Source: an uncultured Collinsella sp. (GTDB taxonomy: Bacteria > Actinomycetota > Coriobacteriia > Coriobacteriales > Coriobacteriaceae). Taken from it: a DNA stretch of 22,782 nt. Shown here in pieces: positions 13,349 to 20,155 of the stretch. The position numbers and the translations under genes are program-made. The notes under the pieces were generated by a model. The model saw nothing but the letters and a program-made list of their open reading frames with translations. It was not told where the DNA came from and made no database searches. Position 1 is the first letter of the stretch. Each line of letters opens with the position of its first letter. Location: contig CAUFRO010000031.1 in the NCBI GenBank assembly GCA_959027945.1, positions 1 to 22,782 on the forward strand. The letters are read 5' to 3'.

Positions 13349-16030
13349 CTAGTCCTCGAGCAGGTTCTCGATAAAGCCGACACGGTAGTTCTTGAAGATT
13401 ACCTCGCCGCCGTCTTGCGTGGCGTCCAGATCGACATCGCCCATGATGCCAAAATCGTGGTCGCCATCCTCGTCAGCAAAGATCTGGTGCACGTGCCATA
13501 CGTGCGCGGTCTTCTCGTCGGACTCGTCGATGGAAAACATCGCGGCACTGCGGGCATCTCCGTCGGTGAGGATTTCCTCGTGCTGCTCGTGGTAAGCGTC
13601 GAGTGCTTTTTGCCAGCGGATCTCGCTCATGCCCCAGTCGTCGTCGAGCTCGCCCAGGTCGCGAACGTGCTCGCGGGCGGCAAGGGTCACGCGGCGGAAG
13701 AGCGCGTTGCGCACCAACAGCGTGCAGCCGCGGCGGTCCGCCACGACCTCGTCGATGCCCTGCGGCGGCGCAGCATCGAGGGCTGCCGGGTTGCCGGCGT
13801 TCTCCCACTCGTCCACCAGGCTCGAGTCCACCGAGCGCACCACAAAGCCGAGCCACGAGATAATGTCGCGCAGACGCTCGTCGCGCTTCTCGATGGGCAC
13901 GGTGCGGTCGAGCGAACGGTAGGCCTCTGCCAGGTAACGCAGCAAAATGCCCTCGGAGCGGGCGATGCCGAGCTTTTGAATGTAACCCTTAAAATCGCTC
14001 GCGCTTTCCAGCATATCGCGCAGGACGCTTTTGGGAGAGAGCTGGTAGTCGTTTGCCCAGGGCACTTCCTGGCAGTACTTGTCGAAGGCGGCGTCGAGCA
14101 AGTCCTCGAGCGGTTTTTCGTAGGTGACATCCTGGATGCGCTCCAGGCGTTCCTCATATTCGACGCCGTCAGCCTTCATTTCGGCCATCGCGCGGTCGCG
14201 CGCTGCGCGCTCCTGAGCGCGCAGCACCTGCTTGGGATCCTCGAGCGTTGCCTCGACCATCGAGATCAGGTCCATGGTATAGGTCTCGCTCTCGGGATCG
14301 AGCAGCTCCAGCGCGGCAAGCAAAAACGGCGAGAGCGGCTGGTCGAGCGCAAAGTCCTCGGGCAGGTCGACCGTCAGCGCGTAGTCGATGTCCGGCGCGG
14401 CGTCAGCCGGAGCGTCGGGTGCGGGCGGCACCTCGGTGCGAACGACGACGCCGGAATCGATGAGCGTGGCGAAGATCTCGTCGGCACGAACCTCGAGCTT
14501 AGCCTTTTCCTCGGGGGTCTGCAGGCTCGTCTCGATGAGGTCGTGTACGCGGGCTCGGGCATCGCCACCCTGCTCGACCACGCTAATCACCATGGAGTGC
14601 GTGATGCGCAGGCGCGGCTTGAGTGTCTCGGGCTGCGTCTCGATCAGGCGCTCGAACGTCTGCTTGTTCCAGGTGACAAAGCCCTCGGGGGCCTTCTTCT
14701 TTTTAATCTTGCGGAGCTTTTTGGGGTCGTCGCCCGCCTTGGCCATAAGCTTGGCATTCTCGATCTCGTGCTCTGGTGCCTCGGCGATGACCATGCCCTC
14801 GGTATCGAAGCCCGAGCGGCCGGCACGACCGGCAATCTGATGGAACTCGCGGGCGCGCAGACGACGCATCTTGTAGCCATCGAACTTGGTGAGCGCGGTG
14901 AGCACCACGGTGTGGATGGGCACGTTGATGCCGACGCCGAGTGTGTCGGTGCCGCAAATGACGGGCAGTAGGCCCTGCTGCGCCAGGCGCTCGACCAGTA
15001 GGCGATAGCGCGGCAGCATACCAGCGTGGTGCACGCCGACGCCGCAGCCGAGCAAACGCTTGAGGATCTTGCCGAATGCCGTCGAGAAGCTCGTGCCCTT
15101 GGCCGCCTCCTTAATGGCCTCGCGCTGCTCCTTGCTGGCAATGCCAAAGTTGGCGAGGGATTGCGCCGTTGCAAGTGCGGCGTCCTGGCTAAAGTGCACG
15201 ATATAGAGCGGGGCCTCACCGCGGCGCATGGCGAGCTCGACCGTGCCCTCGAGGGAGGTCGTCACATAGTCGTAGCTCAGCGGAACAGGACGCGGGGCAT
15301 CGATGACCAAGTCGCAAGCAGCGCCGGTGTGCTCCTCGAGTGAGGCGGCGATGGCAGTGACATCGCCGAGCGTGGCGCTCATGAGCATAAACTGCGTGTG
15401 GGGCAGGGTGAGCAGCGGTACCTGCCAGGCCCAGCCGCGGTCGGGGTTGGCAAAGTAGTGGAACTCGTCCATGGCTACGCAGCCCACATCGGCATCTTCG
15501 CCCTCGCGCAGTGCGTCGTTGGCAAGGATCTCTGCCGTGCAGCAGATGACGGGCGCCTTGGTGTTGATATGCGTGTCGCCGGTGATCATACCGACGTTAT
15601 CGCGGCCGAGCACCTGCACAAGGTCGAAAAACTTCTCGCTGACCAGAGCCTTGATGGGGGCCGTGTAATAGCAGCGTTTGCCCTGTGCCATGCCCATAAA
15701 GAGCATGCCCAGCGCGACAAGCGACTTGCCCGATCCGGTCGGCGTGCCCAGAATGACGTGATCGCCGGCGGCTAGATCCATGAGGGCCTCTTCCTGGTGG
15801 TCCCACAGCTCAATACCGCGATTGCTCGTCCATTCAAAGAAGCGCTCGAAGGCCTGGTCGGGCGTGAGCCACGGTTCGGGCTCGCTGCCGTCCTCGGGCT
15901 CCCACCAGGTGGGGGAGAGCGCACCGAGTGAGCCGAATTCGGCTTCGGTTCCCGTGCCGCCCGAGAATGAGCTGGCGGCTCCGGCGCCGGAGACGGTGCT
16001 GGCGGCGATATCTGTCGTGGTCTGTGCCAT
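13349..16030 (-). CDS. Ski2-like DEAD/DEAH-box RNA helicase with DUF3516-type C-terminus
   Basis: This 893-residue ATPase resembles Ski2/Mtr4-like helicases of Actinobacteria. Helicase motifs in order are GTPTGSGKS (95-103, Walker A), MDEFH (187-191, Walker B), MSAT (217-220), TDTLGVGINVP (361-371) and QIAGRAGR (398-405). The rest, from about 480, is acidic and helical with conserved Trp/Leu blocks, fitting the actinobacterial DUF3516 region. The first 50 residues are Ser/Thr/Gly/Ala-rich and probably disordered. I chose the ATG at 16028-16030; only a weak AGAAAG is upstream, and the longer frame upstream is not credible protein. It probably unwinds structured RNA in decay or processing; the substrate is unknown. 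Confidence 0.9.
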   Translation of the reverse strand: MAQTTTDIAASTVSGAGAASSFSGGTGTEAEFGSLGALSPTWWEPEDGSEPEPWLTPDQAFERFFEWTSNRGIELWDHQEEALMDLAAGDHVILGTPTGSGKSLVALGMLFMGMAQGKRCYYTAPIKALVSEKFFDLVQVLGRDNVGMITGDTHINTKAPVICCTAEILANDALREGEDADVGCVAMDEFHYFANPDRGWAWQVPLLTLPHTQFMLMSATLGDVTAIAASLEEHTGAACDLVIDAPRPVPLSYDYVTTSLEGTVELAMRRGEAPLYIVHFSQDAALATAQSLANFGIASKEQREAIKEAAKGTSFSTAFGKILKRLLGCGVGVHHAGMLPRYRLLVERLAQQGLLPVICGTDTLGVGINVPIHTVVLTALTKFDGYKMRRLRAREFHQIAGRAGRSGFDTEGMVIAEAPEHEIENAKLMAKAGDDPKKLRKIKKKKAPEGFVTWNKQTFERLIETQPETLKPRLRITHSMVISVVEQGGDARARVHDLIETSLQTPEEKAKLEVRADEIFATLIDSGVVVRTEVPPAPDAPADAAPDIDYALTVDLPEDFALDQPLSPFLLAALELLDPESETYTMDLISMVEATLEDPKQVLRAQERAARDRAMAEMKADGVEYEERLERIQDVTYEKPLEDLLDAAFDKYCQEVPWANDYQLSPKSVLRDMLESASDFKGYIQKLGIARSEGILLRYLAEAYRSLDRTVPIEKRDERLRDIISWLGFVVRSVDSSLVDEWENAGNPAALDAAPPQGIDEVVADRRGCTLLVRNALFRRVTLAAREHVRDLGELDDDWGMSEIRWQKALDAYHEQHEEILTDGDARSAAMFSIDESDEKTAHVWHVHQIFADEDGDHDFGIMGDVDLDATQDGGEVIFKNYRVGFIENLLED

Positions 16031-16151
16031 GTGTTTGCTTTCTCTCGCGATTGTCCGCCAACTATTATGGCGTAGCGGCGGCGCGGGGTGCCAGCGCGAA
16101 AGAAAATGCAGGAAATGGGCGTTCTGCTCAGCCGTTTGGTGCGGCCGCGAG

Positions 16152-16274
16152 CTAAGTGAGTAGACTTTTTGCGATTTCGCCAGCACATGGCTTTTGCGTA
16201 AGGGATTTACCTGCGGTTTTACTTGTTCCTATGCGGGTTGTGCTTGGCTATTGCTAAAAAGTCTACTCACTTAG
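16152..16274. repeat. 123-bp intergenic palindrome C
   Basis: CTAAGTGAGTAGACTTTTT (16152-16170) and AAAAAGTCTACTCACTTAG (16256-16274) are perfect 19-base complements. After one bulged base, pairing continues (16171-16175 with 16250-16254), and again nearer the centre (CCAGCAC at 16180-16186 with GTGCTTGG at 16240-16247, one bulge). The whole 123 bases is thus an imperfect palindrome, as in MITE- or REP-type elements. The gap of 309 bases between the helicase start (16030) and the trmB stop (16340) holds nothing else that I recognise. No flanking target duplication is obvious. Confidence 0.75.
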
Positions 16275-16339
16275 GCTTGAGGGTCGTTCGTCGGTGCCTA
16301 TTTGCGCTTGCTCGCTGGCGACGTGACTGTCAAAAGCCC

Positions 16340-17179
16340 CTATGACTCCTGCGGAAGGCGCTTTTTGCCTTTGCGGGCGCGGTTTCTAAAGTTCTCGACG
16401 GCCTCTTCCATGCCCAGAGGTACATAGGTGAGCTCATCGAGGTTTTCGGGCAGGTAGCAGGCAAGGCTTTGCTCCTGCGCGCGGCCCGCCGCGAGCTGTT
16501 CATTGCTGGGCTGCGCGCCGGGTGTGGCGCAAATGCCATAGACGACGGCACCCATCTCGCGCGTGCGGCATTCGTATTCGGTCTCGGGATGCTCGGGATG
16601 GTCGCGGCGGACGTCGTCGCTTACCCAAAGCGTGTCGTAGCCGGCCGTGGCAAACTGCCCCAGGGCGTAGTCGCGCAATGGCTTACTGTCGGTTCGCAAT
16701 GTGACGGTGGCGCCGGCTGAAAAGAGCGGGCGGTAGAGCATCAGATGGTCGACATGGACGAGTCGTTTTTTGGCGTACTTGGCCTTGGGCTGCGGCGTGG
16801 GAAAGTTGATGGTTATGGCGTCGAGCTCGCCTGCGGCAAACAGCCGCGGCAGCGATGCGGCGCCTCGGGGCAGCACAAGCGCATTGGGCAGCTCCTGCTC
16901 GCAAATCTTCTGGGCGGCATAGGCAATGCAGATGGGCTCCTGGTCCATGCCGATAAAGAGCGTGTCGGGCTCACGGCGAGCGCGCTCAACCAGATAGGTG
17001 CCTTTGCCGCAGCCCAGATCCAGATGAAGGTGTTCGAAGGGCTTGCTGCCAACTGGCGCGCAAGCCTCGCGCCAATCTCCGACATAGGCCTCGGGGTTCG
17101 TCTCAATCGCATCGGCGTAGCGCTCCAGGCGCTCCTCGAGCACAAAGTTCTTAGGCGTGCGAACGTGGACGGCTCCCAT
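16340..17179 (-). CDS. trmB: TrmB-like tRNA (guanine-N7) methyltransferase, diverged
   Basis: TrmB uses SAM to make m7G46 in tRNA. The 279-residue protein has the SAM loop LDLGCGKGTYLVE (53-65), FIGMDQE (75-81) and a TrmB-like C-terminal signature TEYECRTREMGAVVY (200-214). The family core motif, usually FPDPWPK, reads NFPTPQPK (125-132) here: the conserved Asp is Thr and the Trp is Gln. An extra tail of about 60 residues follows the fold. The ATG at 17177-17179 has AAGGAG 4 bases upstream. It is preceded by a probable terminator and its own promoter. Whether it still methylates G46 or has a new target cannot be decided here. Confidence 0.82.
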   Translation of the reverse strand: MGAVHVRTPKNFVLEERLERYADAIETNPEAYVGDWREACAPVGSKPFEHLHLDLGCGKGTYLVERARREPDTLFIGMDQEPICIAYAAQKICEQELPNALVLPRGAASLPRLFAAGELDAITINFPTPQPKAKYAKKRLVHVDHLMLYRPLFSAGATVTLRTDSKPLRDYALGQFATAGYDTLWVSDDVRRDHPEHPETEYECRTREMGAVVYGICATPGAQPSNEQLAAGRAQEQSLACYLPENLDELTYVPLGMEEAVENFRNRARKGKKRLPQES

Positions 17180-17196
17180 GAGGCTCCTTGGTCATA

Positions 17197-17228
17197 AGTA
17201 TGGAACGCATGGCTGCGCGTTCCGTCAA
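17197..17228 (-). promoter_or_regulatory. Candidate trmB promoter with inverted repeat in spacer
   Basis: On the minus strand, TTGACG (17223-17228) and CATACT (17197-17202) are separated by 20 bases. The perfect inverted repeat GGAACGC/GCGTTCC (17202-17208 and 17217-17223) fills this gap. Overlong spacers filled by a palindrome are a feature of MerR-type promoters; the -10 is weak, so this is tentative. Confidence 0.35.
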
Positions 17229-17235
17229 TGGGTTG

Positions 17236-17259
17236 AAAAAAGGTGGGCATAGTTTGCCC
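17236..17259 (-). terminator. Possible terminator after the SAM methyltransferase gene
   Basis: On the minus strand GGGCA (17255-17259) pairs with TGCCC (17245-17249), loop of 5, then after three bases a run of six T (17236-17241). The stem is only 5 bp. Confidence 0.45.
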
Positions 17260-17297
17260 GAAAGATGCGGTGCGGCCCGGCGGCGAGTCGTCGATGC

Positions 17298-18170
17298 CTA
17301 CAGGCGCTTGAGGATCACATAGCGGTTGAGCTCACTGCTACGACCGTCGGCATGGAAGCGCTCAAGCTCGCGCACGGGGACCTCACCGCTCTTGTAGAAC
17401 GTACGGACGCCGCGCACCAGGTCGGTGATCTGTTGATCGTCAAAGTGATGGCAATAGCGGTAGGCGTGGCGGTCGTTTTGCCAGCCGATGAGGTGGTCGC
17501 CGGCTTCAAACTGCGCGGAATCGTAACCCTCAAACGGCGGGGTGAGTTCGGCGCGGGCTTCGGCTCGAACGGCCTTGCGCGCCATGCGCTCGTCGTTCAT
17601 AAACTCCCAAAAGCTAATGGCGATGATGCCGCCTGGGCGCGTCTGGCGCACCAGGGCGTCGAGCACGCGTACACGGTACTCGCACGACGGCACGTGGTGC
17701 ATAAAGCCAAAGCAGACCGAGATGTCGGCGAGCGGGGCGTCGAAGAGTACGTCGGGTGTCTCGGCGGGGTTGAGCTTCATGAGGGCGTCGAGCACATCGA
17801 GTTCCTGGAAGTGCAGGTTGGGAATGCGCAGGGCGTGACCGCGCGCATCGATAGCCAGATCCTGACACGAGTCGACACCATAGAACTCAAACGGGCAGCT
17901 GGCATCTGCCGAGGGGCTCGCGCCGTCGACGCCCTTGGCAGCCAGCGTGCCGCCGGCGGCAAAGTTCTCAAAGCGCATATTGCCGCAGGCAAGATCGAAG
18001 ACGCGGACGGGATGCTCGATGGTGGCCACATCGAGCTGGTCGAGCGCTATGTCCATGGTGCGCACCCAGCCGGGCCAAGGAGCCTGGCGCGTATCGGAAA
18101 AGGAGGCGGAGTGCTCGCGATAGAACGTATTGTTGAGCTGGATGAGCGATGAGGCGAAATCGCGGTTCAC
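17298..18170 (-). CDS. Class I SAM-dependent methyltransferase
   Basis: The 290-residue protein has a Rossmann-type SAM site: motif I VRVFDLACGNMRF (56-68), FYGVDSCQDLAI as the acidic motif, ISVCFGFMHHVP as the motif IV region and RPGGIIAISFWEF as a later strand. The opening LNNTFYREHSASFSDTRQAPWPGW is a conserved-looking N-terminal block. I chose GTG 18168-18170 because GGAGGGAG lies 9 bases upstream. An ATG at 18216-18218 would add 16 residues and has no ribosome site. A strong promoter lies further upstream. The substrate is unknown; the HHVP context recalls small-molecule or tRNA wobble methylases, but this is only an impression. Confidence 0.83.
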   Translation of the reverse strand: MNRDFASSLIQLNNTFYREHSASFSDTRQAPWPGWVRTMDIALDQLDVATIEHPVRVFDLACGNMRFENFAAGGTLAAKGVDGASPSADASCPFEFYGVDSCQDLAIDARGHALRIPNLHFQELDVLDALMKLNPAETPDVLFDAPLADISVCFGFMHHVPSCEYRVRVLDALVRQTRPGGIIAISFWEFMNDERMARKAVRAEARAELTPPFEGYDSAQFEAGDHLIGWQNDRHAYRYCHHFDDQQITDLVRGVRTFYKSGEVPVRELERFHADGRSSELNRYVILKRL

Positions 18171-18248
18171 GGCGCGGAACTCCCTCCGTTGGCGGTGCGG
18201 AATAAACAGTACGACCATACTACCGTTAACGCCGCAACGGGGACAACC

Positions 18249-18291
18249 GAGCTGCGGGTCATTGCTTTGTTTGGACACATTTCCGCAGCTC
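18249..18291. promoter_or_regulatory. Inverted repeat at the methyltransferase transcription start
   Basis: GAGCTGCGG (18249-18257) and CCGCAGCTC (18283-18291) are perfect 9-base complements with 25 bases between. The outer arm touches the -10 of the minus-strand promoter, so it could be an operator or a hairpin at the extreme 5' end of the mRNA. Confidence 0.4.
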
Positions 18292-18319
18292 ATATATGCC
18301 CGCAACCGCCGGTTGTCAA
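18291..18319 (-). promoter_or_regulatory. Promoter of the SAM methyltransferase gene
   Basis: On the minus strand a perfect TTGACA (18314-18319), a 17-base spacer and TATATG (18291-18296) are seen. The predicted start near 18284 gives a leader of about 114 bases before the chosen GTG. Confidence 0.6.
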
Positions 18320-18437
18320 AAATCTCACTAGAATAGGTGGCATGCTTTTGGCGGTGGCGGATAGATTTTTAACTGTGCAAGGCGCCTTAAGAACAAAAAC
18401 GGTCCGGCGGCACGGCTGGCATCACATAGGAGGAACC

Positions 18438-19160
18438 ATGAATGTAGAAACTGCGCAGCGGCTCGCCGACCTTCGTCGCAGCAAGGGTTTTAGCCAAGAA
18501 GGGCTGGCGCGAAAGCTGGGGCTGTCGCGCCAGGCGGTCAGTAAATGGGAGCGTGCGGAGAGCTCGCCCGATACCGAGAACCTGATCTCGCTCGCAAAAC
18601 TCTATGGCGTGAGTTTGGACGAGCTCCTCAATCCGAGCGATGAGATCGAGGACGATATCGAGTTTGAGAACGAGGACCGCGCCCGTCAGCGCGAGGCCGA
18701 GGCAGCGGAGCGTGCCCGCACCCATGAGGCGGCGGCACGAGCTACCGAGGCGGCAACGCAGGCGAGTGATGCGGCTGCCAAGGCGGCGCAAGCGGCAAGT
18801 TGGAGCGCGCAGGCAGCTAATGCGGCGACGGCTCAGGTGACGGGTGCCGGTGCGACCAGCGTGACTCCGGTGAAGGGTCCGTTTCAGTCGTTCCCGTATT
18901 GGGCTGTGTGCTGGCTGCTGTTCTTTTTGCTGATGTTCCTGTTTGGTGCCGGCCCCTTTGCCGCGCTGATCTTCTTTACGATCCCCATCTATCACTGGGT
19001 GGCGCGTGCGCTCGATGGCGATTGGGCGCGCGGGGATATCCAGGTTGGTCCGGCGTCGGTGGCGGTCGAGGCCCAGGGGAAGGATGCTTCTGCGGAACCT
19101 GATGCTGACGTGGCTACCGCGGCCACCGCTGAGCCATGTGCCAAAGAGGGTGACGAATGA
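18438..19160 (+). CDS. XRE-type HTH regulator with membrane anchor
   Basis: The 240-residue protein has an N-terminal XRE/Cro helix-turn-helix (about 5-62, RLADLRRSKGFSQEGLARKLGLSRQAVSKWERAES). An acidic, then Ala-rich coiled linker follows (70-135). Two hydrophobic segments come next (about 153-171 and 172-187, WAVCWLLFFLLMFLFG and FAALIFFTIPIYHW), and a short hydrophilic tail ends it. It should be a DNA-binding protein held at the membrane. An ideal AGGAGG lies 5 bases before the ATG at 18438; the longer upstream frame is not credible. Its stop overlaps the next start (ATGA), so the two are translationally coupled. Such HTH-membrane proteins often pair with DUF4097 proteins. Confidence 0.9.
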   Translation: MNVETAQRLADLRRSKGFSQEGLARKLGLSRQAVSKWERAESSPDTENLISLAKLYGVSLDELLNPSDEIEDDIEFENEDRARQREAEAAERARTHEAAARATEAATQASDAAAKAAQAASWSAQAANAATAQVTGAGATSVTPVKGPFQSFPYWAVCWLLFFLLMFLFGAGPFAALIFFTIPIYHWVARALDGDWARGDIQVGPASVAVEAQGKDASAEPDADVATAATAEPCAKEGDE

Positions 19161-20059
19161 TGAAGCTTTCGCATGAATCCAAGCTACGCCTGGGCGTCGG
19201 CATCGGAGCGTTTGTGCTCATTGTTGGGCTTGTCTTTGGCGTTTCGCGGACATTGATTCATTTTGATGGTCCGTGGGATCTCGACGATGTTGTATCCGGC
19301 TTGTCTGGTATGGACGATGCGCTTGACGAGGACGATCTTTTGGATAGCGGTAACTATTCCGCTCGGCCTCAACAGCTTTCGAGCGAAACGTTTGATGCCG
19401 ACGCGTTCACATCGCTTGACTTGGACGTGACGTCGGGCACGGTCGAGGTCAAACACGTCTCCGGCGGGCCAGTGCGCGTGATTGAAAGCGGTCGCGTGGC
19501 AACGGGGACCGTTGCCTTCGATGCGGCAACCCAGAACCTGGCCGAAATCAAGGGCTCTACGCTCAAGATTCGCCAGTTCGATTGCGATGACGAGCGCGCC
19601 ATTGACCGCACGGTTACCGTCGAACTGCCGCGCAAAGTTGCCGATAACATGGTGGGCATTACAGCGAATGTAGGATCGGGTGATCTGACGGTCGCGGGCA
19701 TTGCGTGTCATGATCTCAACCTGACTCTGGACTCGGGAGACGTTGAGTTTACGGGCACCGTGACCGATACCCTGAATGCCGAGGTCGGTTCGGGCGATGT
19801 GACGTTCGAGCTTTACCCGGCCCCCACGAAGTCGATGGACGTGAGTGTGGGCTCGGGCGATGTGGAGATGACGGTTCCGAACTCGACGGGCTTTAAGGCG
19901 AGCCTCACCTTGGGCAGCGGCGACTTCGAGAGCGATTTCCTTCCGCTTGGCTACGACGGCGAGACCATTTTGAATCTTGAATTCGATAACGGTGACAAGT
20001 CTGCCACGTATCGTTTTGAGGTCGGTTCGGGCGACATGTCGTTTGATTCGGAGTATTGA
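19157..20059 (+). CDS. Membrane-anchored DUF4097-type beta-repeat protein
   Basis: The 300-residue protein has one N-terminal membrane segment (about 11-30, RLGVGIGAFVLIVGLVFGVS), an acidic linker, and then a repetitive beta domain of the DUF4097/DUF2807 kind. The motif GSGD or DSGD recurs at 173, 192, 211, 232, 253 and 290, with a relative (DNGD) at 277, a period near 19-21 residues typical of a beta-solenoid. The bulk is probably outside the membrane. The start overlaps the stop of the HTH gene by four bases; the next ATG, 3 bases on, is an equal candidate. Function is unknown; an envelope sensor or partner of the HTH protein is inferred. Confidence 0.87.
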   Translation: MMKLSHESKLRLGVGIGAFVLIVGLVFGVSRTLIHFDGPWDLDDVVSGLSGMDDALDEDDLLDSGNYSARPQQLSSETFDADAFTSLDLDVTSGTVEVKHVSGGPVRVIESGRVATGTVAFDAATQNLAEIKGSTLKIRQFDCDDERAIDRTVTVELPRKVADNMVGITANVGSGDLTVAGIACHDLNLTLDSGDVEFTGTVTDTLNAEVGSGDVTFELYPAPTKSMDVSVGSGDVEMTVPNSTGFKASLTLGSGDFESDFLPLGYDGETILNLEFDNGDKSATYRFEVGSGDMSFDSEY

Positions 20060-20103
20060 GGCAGACGAAAGCCTAGGCGAAGATATAGACGCGCTGTTTG
20101 ATG

Positions 20104-20138
20104 AAGGCGCCGAAGCCGAGATCGGCTCCGGCGCCTTT
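20104..20138 (+). terminator. Terminator after the HTH/DUF4097 operon
   Basis: AAGGCGCCG (20104-20112) pairs with CGGCGCCTT (20129-20137). After one mismatch AGCCG (20114-20118) pairs with CGGCT (20123-20127), loop AGAT. TTT and, a little later, another TTT follow. Confidence 0.85.
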
Positions 20139-20143
20139 GCCTT

Positions 20144-20149
20144 TACAAT
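20144..20149 (+). promoter_or_regulatory. -10 box placing the elp3 start at its ATG
   Basis: TACAAT matches the -10 consensus at five of six positions. Only six bases (GGGGGT) separate it from the ATG at 20156, so the RNA should begin at or next to the start codon. This is the arrangement of leaderless genes. No -35 is visible; that position lies inside the preceding terminator. Confidence 0.5.
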
Positions 20150-20155
20150 GGGGGT

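Noticed and set aside
13415..14971. A 518-codon plus-strand frame opposite the helicase gene
   Set aside because: It mirrors the helicase codons on the other strand. The helicase frame contains all catalytic motifs, while this one has none.
18171..18305. N-terminal extension of the SAM methyltransferase with CGN...CPRCG, looking like a zinc ribbon
   Set aside because: The predicted transcription start near 18284 lies inside this extension, and the good ribosome site is before the GTG at 18170. The cysteines are probably in untranslated leader.
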